DNA from: Ruminococcus sp. HUN007
GTDB taxonomy: Bacteria; Bacillota; Clostridia; Oscillospirales; Ruminococcaceae
Direction of reading: 5' to 3'
Assembly (NCBI RefSeq): GCF_000712055.1
Contig: NZ_JOOA01000001.1
Span: 310,001-374,000, forward strand
DNA length: 64,000 nucleotides
Below the pieces are notes generated by a model. The model was not told where the DNA came from. It searched no databases and was given only the letters and a program-made list of their open reading frames with translations. Positions 35,299-43,889 of this stretch are shown here, in pieces (the stretch's first letter is position 1; every line of letters starts with the position of its first letter). A program made the translations under genes and the position numbers.

Positions 35299-36405
35299 TT
35301 AATCTTCCTTTAAAAGTGAGAAATACATTCTGTCCTGATACTCTCCGTTTATACAGAAATACTCCGGAAGGACGCCGTCGAGTTTGAATCCGCATTTTTC
35401 AATGACCCTCTTGGATGGTATGTTCACAGGACGGGCGCATATCTGGATCTTATTGAAGCCGATCTTTTCGAATCCGTATTTTATAATTGCCCTGGTAGCT
35501 TCCGTGGCATAGCCCTTGCCCTGATAAGCGGTTCCTATGCAGTACTCGATCTCACCGAAATGGTTATTCGGATCAACAAGGAAATACGCTACCTGTCCGA
35601 TACACTCGCCGCTCTCCTTTTCCGTGACTGCCCATCTGAAATAGTATCCGCTCTGATAATAGCCTATATATTCATCAAGCAGACCCTTTACAGCTTCCGG
35701 TGTCTTGTAGGAAGGCTCGCCGTAATTGTTCTGTACCTCATCATCAGCTACCCAGTTTCTCATCATTGAATCGACATCATCAAAAGTAAACTTTCTGAGA
35801 ATGAGACGTTCAGTTTCAATGACCTGAGTGCCGCAGCCGGTAATGGCCTTTTTGTCAGGCACTTCCTTTTCCGCACCGTGTTTTCTTATCATGCTTACCG
35901 CTTCATCCATTGTAACGCATTTTGCATAACGTCCCGGCCACATTTTTTCGTTGTAGAATTTATAAATGTTTTCGCCGTCAAGATATTCGTTGCCGCGTGT
36001 AGTGTTGCACTTTTCCGGAACGATCATTTCAAAGTCATTTTCAAATCCGCTCTTTATGGTCGCATCGATACAGTAATCCGTCATGAGTCCGACTGCCATG
36101 ACTTTTTTAACATGCTTTACCTGCAGATATCTTAAAAGCCCTGTCGTTCTGTAAAAAGCACTGTTTACGTTCTTGTCAAACACCTTTTCACTGAGTTTCG
36201 GTGAAAACTCCTTAAATATTTCAAAATCATCGTCACCTACTGAAAAGCCGGTACCGGGGCCGTCATCATGACGGACAAAAATAACTTCCACGTTATTTTT
36301 ACGTGCTTCACTGATCAGAGTACCTGTGTTTTTCTTAAACTCATCAAAAGCGTACAGTCTGTCATCTGTGATACCATTCTGAATATCAACTACCAGTAAA
36401 ACCAT
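35299..36405 (-). CDS. Isochorismatase-family hydrolase fused to a GNAT acetyltransferase
   Basis: A 368-residue two-domain protein. Residues 1-180 are a cysteine hydrolase of the isochorismatase/nicotinamidase fold, with the triad Asp in LLVVDIQNG, Lys in DKNVNSAFY and Cys in GLMTDYCIDATI. After a 15-residue linker, residues ~195-368 are a RimJ/RimL-type GNAT (ETERLILRKFTFDDV, IEYCIGTAYQGKGYATEATRAI). ATG 36405 has a perfect AGGAGGAG site; the longer frame to 36465 is not used. Each domain is common alone, and the fusion is uncommon in my knowledge. Substrates are unknown. Confidence 0.87.
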   Translation of the reverse strand: MVLLVVDIQNGITDDRLYAFDEFKKNTGTLISEARKNNVEVIFVRHDDGPGTGFSVGDDDFEIFKEFSPKLSEKVFDKNVNSAFYRTTGLLRYLQVKHVKKVMAVGLMTDYCIDATIKSGFENDFEMIVPEKCNTTRGNEYLDGENIYKFYNEKMWPGRYAKCVTMDEAVSMIRKHGAEKEVPDKKAITGCGTQVIETERLILRKFTFDDVDSMMRNWVADDEVQNNYGEPSYKTPEAVKGLLDEYIGYYQSGYYFRWAVTEKESGECIGQVAYFLVDPNNHFGEIEYCIGTAYQGKGYATEATRAIIKYGFEKIGFNKIQICARPVNIPSKRVIEKCGFKLDGVLPEYFCINGEYQDRMYFSLLKED

Positions 36406-36542
36406 TTGTTTCTCCTCCTGTTTCAGTCCTTGTGTAGTCAGGAAAAACACTTCTGTGTATTCCATTTGTTTACATTATACCACAAAGTGCATTATCACGC
36501 AAGCAAAACAGAAGGACAGACCGTAATTGTTATCGGAAAATA

Positions 36543-38112
36543 TCAGCGCTTTTCAAGATTATGGCGTATGATCAGGGATGATATATTCATTTTATCATAG
36601 ATATCGAATCCTGCTTTTGAACTCAGTATCCAGTCAAAATTACCGTTGTCACTGTAAATATAATAATCGTCTTCTTTAGTCCATCCGCGTTCATTTTGAA
36701 TTATTTCCGTGATCATATCTCTGTATTCCGGAGAAGAGATCTCAGCTGCTGAATCAGCTGACAGACCTGCCATTTCTTCAATATCACTGTATTTCATCGA
36801 ATCGCTCATATAAGTCATATTATACTTAACGATAAGTGAATCAAACCGGCCGAAACATAAAAACGCAAACATTACTGTAAAAGCCGCTGCTGTCAGTTTT
36901 ACAAAACGGAATCCGGAATTAAACTGTTTTATTATAACGAGAACAAAAAACAAGTGCTGTCAGTATCATAAACCAGCTCGTTTCAAGACGCAGTCTGGTA
37001 AGGCCGTATACGTTCATATACATCACCATTTTGCTCAGGGCAGCTGCAGTTATAAGAAGCGTGAACACAGAGATTATTATGGTGTATACCTTAAGTCCTG
37101 TGCTTTTGTTCTTTCCTGAATTCTTTGCTGTGAAATTCATCAGAAAGATAACACCGGCATTTATAAGTTCAATGGTAAACAGTTCAAAAAATCCTTTGCG
37201 GGCGTATTCCGAATAGCTGTATTCAGCAGGCAATGTACCTGAAAATGCTGAAAGGAAGTAAGAAGCCTGTGAAATAAAGAAAATTATATACAGAATACAT
37301 ATTGGAGTTACAGTGCTGTAAACTATAATGTTATTCATTCCGCGGAAATTGCAGCAAACCGCCTCACACCGGTCTTCATCAGCTTTCAGGAAGAAATCAC
37401 TGTGCGTATGTGAATAAAAAAGTCCGAAAAGATACATAGCGCCGAAAAGAGTAAATATGCTCTCTGCAATAAGCTGAGTATAATCGCCGCTGGTCAGCCT
37501 GTCCGCTATAGAGCCAAGTATCCGTTCAACCCCGTCGTCAGCTGACATCAGCAGAGATCCGGTAACTATGGTAAGAGGTGTCGCAAGAATCAGTCCTGCT
37601 GTAACATAGAGGATGTTTTTAAATTTGTTTTTACTGCTGCTGAAACTTGCCGGAAAAATCTTTCCCAGACAGCTGAACGGATTGTTCAGCGTACCCTGTT
37701 TTATATCAAACAGTGCGTAGTCACGAAACAGTTCTGTCTGTCCTGTCGTGCAGTGCACAAGATAAGATCCGCCGATCATAAGAAATACAATATCAAGTCC
37801 CCTGGCCGTCGGATCCGCCGTCAGTGAAAATACTAAGCTGAAAGCGTACAGAACACCTGTCCAGATCTTGTGTCCTGTCTGAAAAGTACATCCGTTCTTC
37901 TTAAGAAGATGCAGGGTAAAGCTGATCACAGCAATATAGAAAAGAGTTGTTACATACCCCGTTGTATGCCATAAAACAAAATGAGCAAACATAGCTGCCG
38001 CTATCCATACGACAAGTGCAGTCTTTCTGTCAGCCGCGCTGAAAACTGCCTTCGGTTTCAGTGAAAAGGATCCAGCCGGATCAGGTGCAGTTAAATTCAT
38101 ATCTTCATTCAT
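36543..38112 (-). pseudogene. DUF4153/DUF4173-type polytopic membrane protein, split by a +1 frameshift
   Basis: The 5' part (to the stop at 36919) encodes about 397 residues with some ten hydrophobic helices in the pattern of DUF4153/DUF4173 proteins, ending abnormally in CSRYNKTV. The next frame (36543-36953) continues the sequence: FMILTALVF joins VLVIIKQFNSGFRFVKL when one base is removed from the A6 run at 36945-36950. The joined protein is about 522 residues with a soluble C-terminal domain of ~110. Its role is unknown. A GGAGAGAA site precedes ATG 38112. It has a strong promoter and a structured leader of about 130 bases. Confidence 0.75.
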
Positions 38113-38140
38113 AATCTTTCTCTCCTGTCATATTGAACGT

Positions 38141-38245
38141 ACCGGATGATCGGTCCGGTATTCAGGAAAACAGTGACCGGTAGGCTAAGGCACAGAGTCC
38201 TGATTCTGCCCGGTTACTGAATACCTGCTTCGAAACAGCTGTTTT
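38141..38245 (-). ncRNA. Structured 5' leader of the DUF4153-like gene
   Basis: The transcript contains a nine-pair closing stem (GGTATTCAG with CTGAATACC, 38157-38165 and 38217-38225) around an inner ACCGG/CCGGT helix and a CAGAaTCAGGActCTG hairpin. An ACCGGA/TCCGGT hairpin (38141-38159) follows just before the ribosome site. I do not recognise a known regulatory RNA class. Confidence 0.45.
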
Positions 38246-38256
38246 ATGTTATCTGT

Positions 38257-38285
38257 ATTATATCATGAAGAAAACTGCTTGTCAA
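38257..38285 (-). promoter_or_regulatory. Promoter of the DUF4153-like gene
   Basis: Perfect TTGACA (38280-38285), 17 bases, TATAAT (38257-38262) on the minus strand. Confidence 0.85.
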
Positions 38286-38353
38286 TATAAAATTATTGTT
38301 TTCCGATAAATTATTTTTATTTCACGGATATTAATTATTGTTTTGATATTTCA

Positions 38354-38422
38354 GGCAGCATTTATCTTACTGATCTTGCAACACTCAAGCAGTATCTTTC
38401 AAAGAAAATCACAAAGTTCTGA
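38354..38422 (+). pseudogene. 3' relic of a dockerin gene
   Basis: In one plus-strand frame the last 23 codons read as a dockerin end: a degenerate calcium loop (DISGSIYLTDLATL), then KQYLSKKITKF and a stop. The ending matches those of the intact dockerins here (FLAKKIDEL, FIAKKIEKF). No start codon, signal peptide or other domain lies upstream; the preceding 90 bases are A/T-rich and now hold the promoter of the opposite-strand gene. The relic is still followed by a strong terminator. It looks like the tail left after deletion or replacement of a dockerin gene. Confidence 0.65.
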
Positions 38423-38442
38423 TCATTAATACACCATAAACA

Positions 38443-38494
38443 AGCAGCATATCCGGATCACGTCCTGTGTAATCCGGATATGCTGCTCTTTTTG
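38443..38494 (+). terminator. Terminator after the dockerin relic
   Basis: A perfect 16-pair stem (AGCAGCATATCCGGAT with its complement) around a 13-base loop, followed by CTTTTTG. Confidence 0.85.
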
Positions 38495-38511
38495 TATACG
38501 GAACTGTATCA

Positions 38512-38541
38512 GAAAAGCATGCTGATCAAAGATCAGCATGC
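38512..38541 (-). terminator. Terminator of the poly-dockerin gene
   Basis: A perfect 11-pair stem (GCATGCTGATC/GATCAGCATGC) with a three-base loop, followed by TTTTCTG on the minus strand. It lies about 20 bases after the stop at 38563. Confidence 0.82.
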
Positions 38542-38562
38542 CCTCACTTTCAGTATTAACTT

Positions 38563-41500
38563 TTATGCCGGTGTTTGTGTCGGCGCTGCTGCTGCAGGCT
38601 GTGCTGACGCCGGAGCCTGTGTCGGCGCTGTTGCTGCAGGCTGCGCTGACGCCGGAGCCTGTGTCGGCGCTGTTGCTGCAGGCTGCGCTGACGCCGGAGC
38701 CTGTGTCGGCGCTGTTGCTGCAGGCTGCGCTGACGCCGGAGCCTGTGTCGGCGCTGTTGCTGCAGGCTGCGCTGACGCCGGAGTCTGGGTCGGCGCTGCT
38801 GTTGCCGGGGTCTGTGCTGGTGACGGATTCAGAATAAGGCCTGCAAGGAGTACGAAGTCGTATGTGCTGAATGATCCGTCTTCGTTTACGTCACATGTAT
38901 CCCTGTACTTTTCAGAACCGATGAGTACTTTTTTCAGGTAAAGCAGATCTTCGGTATTTATCTTTCCGTCTGCATTAACATCACCTTTAAGCTTCGAAAG
39001 ATCGATCTCTTCCTTTTCCTTCGGAGCAAGAAGTCCTGTCATTATTTTCAGATCGTCATAATTAAGTTCACTGTCATAACGTGTGACATTGGCATTCTTT
39101 TTTCCCTGTTCAGACGGAACATAGTCTGATATATTCGCAATGTACCTGTGTAACATTAATGCATCAAGTATATCAAATTTATTATCACAGTTAAAATCTC
39201 CGTACACCGGAACAAAATCCGAAGGAACATGTTCTTTCGCAGGAAGTGTGGTTTTACCGGCCAGAAAATCTTCAAGTACATGCAGATTATCACTGCCTCT
39301 ATCATCGGATTTTCCCCAGAATACATCGATATTCTCAAGGCCCTGTTTTGACGGATGATAATCTGATACGCCGTAAATATACTTAAAGTACATTGAAAGA
39401 TCGGTAATATCAACTTTATTGTCGCAGTTAAAGTCGCCTGAAAGGTGTTCATTATCGACCGTTGTAAGCTCGTCCGAATTCAGTTTGTTCTTTCCTGCAA
39501 AGAATTCTGCAAGCATCTGAAGGTCATCAATGTCGACCTCTGTCGAATCTTTCTTATATACATTAGCATTTGCAAGTCCCTGCTTTGAAGGCTGGTAATC
39601 TGATGTTTTTGTTATGTATTTGTAAAGCATTGAAAGATCGGCTATATTTACTGCATTGTCGCAGTTAAAGTCACCGGCAAGGTGTTCTGAATCCACCGTT
39701 GTCAGCTTGTCCGAATTCAGTTCATTTCTTTTTCCAAGGAATTCTGCAAGCACCTGAAGGTCATCAATGTCGACCTCTGTCGAATCTTTCTTATATACAT
39801 TAGCATTTGCAAGTCCCTGCTTTGAAGGCTGGTAATCTGATGTTTTTGTTATGTATTTGTAAAGCATTGAAAGATCGGCTATATTTACTGCATTGTCGCA
39901 GTTAAAATCGCCCGCAAGGTGTTCTGAATCCACCGTTGCCAGCTTGTCTGAATTCAGTTCATTCTTTGCGGCAAAGAATTCTGCAAGCACCTGAAGATCA
40001 TTAATGTCGACCTCCGTTGTATCTTTCTTATAAACATTAGCATTTGCAAGTCCCTGCTTTGAAGGCTGGTAATCTGATGTTTTTGTTATGTATTTGTAAA
40101 GCATTGAAAGATCAGCTATATTTACTGCATTGTCGCAGTTAAAGTCGCCCGCAAGGTGTTCTGAATCCACTGTTGTCAGCTTGTCTGCCGGAAGAGCAGT
40201 TTTTCCGCCTGCACACTCAGCAATAGCTGCTACGTCGTTCAGATCCAGTTCTGTTGATTCAGGTTTAAATACATTTGCATTTTTAAGTGCCTGTCCGGAC
40301 GGCTTATAGTCAGTTGCTCCGTTAATATAGCTGTTGAGCAGTACTGCATCTGCCACACTGACGACATTATCACAGTTGAAATCGCCGGCTGTAACTGCAT
40401 CTTCGAGTACGGAAGCATATGAAACCTGCACTTTTTCTCTGGTCCATAAATCTCTGAGGCCGGCCAGATTCTCTATTATTACCTGCAGATCATCATAATT
40501 CAGTTCGCTTCCCAGATAAAATGCATCCGCATTTATAATACCTTCCGGCGTAAGAGGATTCGCCTCTTTGTCTTTAAAATACTTATTCAGTGCGTCGACG
40601 TCATCAAAATCCACATCTCCGTCGCAGTCTGCATCTCCGTATATCGGCGCCGGTTTACTGTTATCTATCTCTCTGGTCCATAAAGGCCTGAATCCGGCAA
40701 GGTTTTCAACTATTACCTGACAGTCCTCTTTTGTCAGTTCATTTCCCGGATAAAATGCATCTGCATTTATAATTCCTTCCGGTGTAAGCGGATTTGCCTC
40801 TTTGTCTTTAAAATATGCGAGCAGTGCACTTACGTCATCGAAATCCACATCTCCGTCACAGTCTGCATCTCCGTATATTACTGCCGGTTTAGTGTTATCT
40901 ATGTCTCTGGTCCATAATTTTCTGAGATCAGCAAGGCTTTCTACTATAGCCTGCCCGTCTTCATATGTCAGTTCTATTCCCGGATAAAATGCATCTGCAT
41001 TTATGATTCCTTCCCGTGTAAGCGGATTTGCCTCTTTGTCTTTAAAATATGCAAGCAGTGCGCTTACGTCATCAAAATCCACATCTCCGTCACAATCGGC
41101 ATCTCCGTATATTACTGCCGGCTGACTGTTATCTTTATCTCTGGTCCATAAATCTCTGAATCCGGCAAGATTTTCAACTATTACCTGGCAGTCATCGTAC
41201 GTAAGTTCTATTCCCGGATAAAATGCATCTGCGTTTACTAATCCTTCCGGTGTAAGAGGCGGAGGTAAATATCTTTCAAATATATTACGCAGTAATTGTT
41301 CAGCCTCATCATCCGTCAGTTCATCTTCCGGAAATGCTTTCCTGACACGTTCCGGATCTTCCTTTGTAAACGTAAAATTTATTTCGCCACTCAGATGACT
41401 AAGCAATGCATCAACATCCGAAAAATCGACATCTCCGTCGCAGTCGGCATCTCCGTATATTACTGCAGGTTTGCCGTTATCTATTTCTCTGGTCCATAAA

Positions 41501-42063
41501 TCACGAAATCCGCCCAGATGTTCCGCTACAGCCTGTGCATCCTCGTATGTCAGTTCTATTCCCGGATAAAATACATCTGCATTTATAATTCCTTCCCGTG
41601 TAAGCGGATTTGCTTTGCTGTCTTTAAGATACTTTACTATCGCTTCAACATCATCATTATCAACATCTCCGTCGCAGTCAGCATCTCCGTATATTACTGC
41701 CGGTGCACTTTTAACTATTTCTCTGGTCCATAATTCGCGGCATCCGGCAAGATTTTCAATTATTGCCTGAACATCATCATAGTTCAGATCTATTCCCGGA
41801 TAATAAACATCTGCGTTTTTTAATCCCTGTTCCGAAGCCTTTACTGATTCAGGATCAGAAAGATATTTCGTCAGTTCACTGACATCAGTGATATCTACAG
41901 TACCGTCGCAGTTGAAATCACCGTAAAGAGAAGCTTCGACAGCTTTTACAGTACTGTCATTAACTGCGCCGTACCATCCTGCTGACAGGGAACCTCCTGC
42001 CAGGCACAGTGCTGAAATTCCGGCAGCTGTACGTCTGGAAGCTTTTTTTAAATCTGAACTCAT
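38563..42063 (-). CDS. Giant secreted protein of about 13 tandem dockerin-like modules
   Basis: About 1,166 residues. After an N-terminal signal-like segment (SALCLAGGSLSAGW) there is no catalytic domain, only repeats. Six modules of the type YGDADCDGDVDFDDV...NADAFYPGIELTYED...LWTRE (about 78 residues each) are followed by six of the type AGDFNCDNAVNIADLSMLYKYI...NANVYKKD (about 79 residues). A last canonical dockerin follows (GDVNADGKINTEDL plus DVNEDGSFSTYDF). In each module the first calcium loop is intact and has a Cys (GDxxCDxxVD), while the second is degenerate. The tail is a 14-residue Pro/Ala/Thr repeat. ATG 42063 is eight bases from GGAGG. It may serve as a multivalent cohesin-binding adaptor (inference). 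Confidence 0.85.
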   Translation of the reverse strand: MSSDLKKASRRTAAGISALCLAGGSLSAGWYGAVNDSTVKAVEASLYGDFNCDGTVDITDVSELTKYLSDPESVKASEQGLKNADVYYPGIDLNYDDVQAIIENLAGCRELWTREIVKSAPAVIYGDADCDGDVDNDDVEAIVKYLKDSKANPLTREGIINADVFYPGIELTYEDAQAVAEHLGGFRDLWTREIDNGKPAVIYGDADCDGDVDFSDVDALLSHLSGEINFTFTKEDPERVRKAFPEDELTDDEAEQLLRNIFERYLPPPLTPEGLVNADAFYPGIELTYDDCQVIVENLAGFRDLWTRDKDNSQPAVIYGDADCDGDVDFDDVSALLAYFKDKEANPLTREGIINADAFYPGIELTYEDGQAIVESLADLRKLWTRDIDNTKPAVIYGDADCDGDVDFDDVSALLAYFKDKEANPLTPEGIINADAFYPGNELTKEDCQVIVENLAGFRPLWTREIDNSKPAPIYGDADCDGDVDFDDVDALNKYFKDKEANPLTPEGIINADAFYLGSELNYDDLQVIIENLAGLRDLWTREKVQVSYASVLEDAVTAGDFNCDNVVSVADAVLLNSYINGATDYKPSGQALKNANVFKPESTELDLNDVAAIAECAGGKTALPADKLTTVDSEHLAGDFNCDNAVNIADLSMLYKYITKTSDYQPSKQGLANANVYKKDTTEVDINDLQVLAEFFAAKNELNSDKLATVDSEHLAGDFNCDNAVNIADLSMLYKYITKTSDYQPSKQGLANANVYKKDSTEVDIDDLQVLAEFLGKRNELNSDKLTTVDSEHLAGDFNCDNAVNIADLSMLYKYITKTSDYQPSKQGLANANVYKKDSTEVDIDDLQMLAEFFAGKNKLNSDELTTVDNEHLSGDFNCDNKVDITDLSMYFKYIYGVSDYHPSKQGLENIDVFWGKSDDRGSDNLHVLEDFLAGKTTLPAKEHVPSDFVPVYGDFNCDNKFDILDALMLHRYIANISDYVPSEQGKKNANVTRYDSELNYDDLKIMTGLLAPKEKEEIDLSKLKGDVNADGKINTEDLLYLKKVLIGSEKYRDTCDVNEDGSFSTYDFVLLAGLILNPSPAQTPATAAPTQTPASAQPAATAPTQAPASAQPAATAPTQAPASAQPAATAPTQAPASAQPAATAPTQAPASAQPAAAAPTQTPA
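38571..38812. repeat. 42-bp tandem repeat encoding the Pro/Ala/Thr tail
   Basis: About five and a half copies of a GC-rich 42-base unit, nearly identical at DNA level. It encodes TAPTQAPASAQPAA repeatedly at the C-terminus of the poly-dockerin protein. Such arrays change copy number by slippage. Confidence 0.9.
39541..40180. repeat. 237-bp near-identical dockerin-module repeats
   Basis: Three modules of the poly-dockerin gene repeat with a 237-base period (for example the ATCTTTCTTATA stretch at 39547, 39784 and 40021), with few base differences. This indicates recent duplication or gene conversion. The upstream modules (about 40440-41150) repeat less exactly with a 234-base period. Confidence 0.8.
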
Positions 42064-42117
42064 ACTCATAACCTCCGTTATTTACTGTTCATTATTTCAT
42101 ATCGTCCGGTATTATCA

Positions 42118-43087
42118 TCAGAAAGCAAACTCACGGGCAATGGCAAATGCCATATATCCGATGTACAGCACTGTAAGCGCTCCGCCTTCCGCTCTTGTTA
42201 TCTTTTTGCCTGTTATGCAGAAGATATAGGCAATGAAACTTATTGCAGCGAGAATACCGCAGTCTGTAAGAGTCTGAACTACATCTGTATGTCCTACCGT
42301 GATCGGCGAAATAGCACCTGATATTCCGAGAATACAGAGAATATTGAATATATTCGAACCGATAACGTTACCCATTGCCATATCATTTTCGCCGCGTCTT
42401 GCCGCTGTAACAGATGTAACAAGCTCAGGGAGCGAAGTTCCGACAGCGCAGATGGTCAGACCGATAAGTGCATCGCTCATTCCTGCAGCTGCTCCTATTG
42501 CGGAGGCACTGTTTACAACAAGATTACCGCCGAAAACAATTGCTGCTGATCCGCCGACTATGGAAAGAGCACATTTCCACCAGACAAACTCTGTTTTTTC
42601 CTCCTTCTTTTCGTCCTGATCCTTCATGGCACTTCTTACTGTCCATATCATATAGCCGATAAGCAAGAGAATAAGAATAAATGCTTCCGGTCTGGTAAGT
42701 GTTCCTGAACCGGAACCAAAAAGAAGCATAAGGCAGAAAATTACAGTTGATGCCAGAGTGACCGGATAGTCACGGAACAGAAGTTCCTTCGTAACTACCG
42801 ACGGAATAATAAGTGAGCATATGCCAAGCACTACAAGCAGATTGAACAAATTCGAACCGACAACATTGCTTATCGCCATGGAATTGGCGCCTTTAAGCGC
42901 AGCTGAAATACTTATGGCAAGTTCCGGGGCACTTGTACCGATGGAAACTATCGTAAGACCGACAATAAGCGACGGAATACCAAATTTCCGAGCAAGCGAT
43001 GAAGCTCCGCTGACAAAAAAAATCCGCACCTTTGATAAGCAGTATAAAACCTGCAATAAGAAGAACTATCTGTAAAATAACAGTCAT
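42118..43087 (-). pseudogene. Calcium/sodium:cation antiporter, split by a +1 frameshift
   Basis: Start ATG 43087 (GAGGGAG site) gives MTVILQIVLLIAGFILLIKGADFF, the family N-terminus, and the frame then derails. Removing one base from the A8 run at 43015-43022 joins it to VSGASSLARKFGIPSLIVGLTIVSIGTSAPELA in the large downstream frame, for a protein of about 322 residues. Two inverted alpha repeats are visible, GTSAPELA...NVVGSNLFNLL and GTSLPELV...GNVIGSNIFNIL, which carry the ion-binding Glu residues of the CaCA (YrbG) family. As sequenced, the first membrane helix is lost. The gene ends 55 bases before the poly-dockerin start. Confidence 0.85.
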
Positions 43088-43196
43088 CTGTAAACTCCCT
43101 CTTTTTTCAAAAATATAATCACAAATAACAGTATAACCTATTCCGGTAAAAAAAGCAAGAATTTTTCTGCCTTAACACACTTATCTCAGGAGACTC

Positions 43197-43233
43197 TGAT
43201 CAAAGGCATCCCGAAGGATGCCATCAGATCTTT
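43197..43233. terminator. Hairpin between the hypothetical gene and the antiporter gene
   Basis: TCTGAT pairs with ATCAGA around an inner perfect GGCATCC/GGATGCC stem with a CGAA loop. The U tract is poor on both strands, so it may be a weak terminator. Confidence 0.45.
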
Positions 43234-43270
43234 ATCCCCTTTTTTCAACGTAACTGCCTGCAGATGATAT

Positions 43271-43627
43271 TCAATTCAAAGGCTTATACTCGACCCATTC
43301 CCCGTCAACAATTGTTTCATATTTTCCCCATTCAGGATTACCGGTTTCACGCCCTTTTACACGAACCGGAATAAAAGCATCGTGCTGACAGTACGGCAGT
43401 GGATCATCAATGTCTATCCAGCCTCTCTCATCTATTTCATCATCCCAGTCTTCATATACATCTTCTATATCGTCATAGTATTGATCAAATGAACATTGGA
43501 TAGCATCAACGCTGCAATACTGAAAGAGAAATACACCATCTCTTTTAGTTTGATAAAGCATTATCTTGTAAATATAATCTTTTTTATTACACTTAAAAGG
43601 ATTCTTCAGATAAGCATATTTTCTCAC
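43271..43627 (-). CDS. Hypothetical acidic protein
   Basis: About 118 residues from GTG 43627, which lies six bases after a GGAGGG site; the frame upstream to 43663 is less likely coding. The protein has a basic N-terminal third and a very acidic middle (YYDDIEDVYEDWDDEIDERG, about 55-75), then a PVRVKGRETGNPEWGKYETI strand-rich end. No signal peptide, membrane helix or known motif. Immunity-like small acidic proteins look similar in composition, but no toxin partner is adjacent. Function unknown. Confidence 0.65.
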   Translation of the reverse strand: MRKYAYLKNPFKCNKKDYIYKIMLYQTKRDGVFLFQYCSVDAIQCSFDQYYDDIEDVYEDWDDEIDERGWIDIDDPLPYCQHDAFIPVRVKGRETGNPEWGKYETIVDGEWVEYKPLN

Positions 43628-43765
43628 GATAATCCCTCCGATTTTGCAAGATGTATTTATCAAATCATATCATAAATAACGCAATTATTCAACCATTTCA
43701 CATCAAATCATCGATGATTTTACCGAAAAATTCAGTTATACAACTATCCGATTTCAAAAATTGTT

Positions 43766-43821
43766 GCTGCCTTCGGCAGCATTATAGATAGCATTTTTCA
43801 TCACAAGTGATGAAAAATACC
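43766..43821. repeat. Pair of small perfect palindromes
   Basis: GCTGCCttcGGCAGC (about 43767-43781) and GCATTTTTCATCA...TGATGAAAAATAC (about 43792-43820) lie close together in an otherwise featureless A/T-rich gap between two minus-strand genes. Their purpose is unclear. Confidence 0.5.
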
Positions 43822-43845
43822 TTTTCAAGAAGACGCAAATAACCT

Positions 43846-43888
43846 TCCGTCAGACGAAACCTCTGATGACGGAAGGTTATATTTTTTT
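43846..43888. terminator. Terminator hairpin after the anti-sigma-like gene
   Basis: ATAACCTTCCGTCA pairs with TGACGGAAGGTTAT around a 14-base loop. The T run (ATTTTTTT) is on the plus-strand side, and the minus-strand side has a weaker TTATTTG. It lies next to the stop at 43890. Confidence 0.75.
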
Positions 43889-43889
43889 A

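Noticed and set aside
38571..38812. Possible CRISPR array
   Set aside because: Units are contiguous 42-base copies with no unique spacers, in frame within a gene, and there are no cas genes.
38480..38941. Plus-strand Ala/Cys/Gly-rich repeat ORF
   Set aside because: It is the antisense reading of the Pro/Ala/Thr minisatellite; the minus strand continues a long dockerin gene in frame.
43190..43240. Further copy of the MITE-like repeat
   Set aside because: It contains an unrelated GGCATCC/GGATGCC hairpin and lacks the AAGGAAACA ends.
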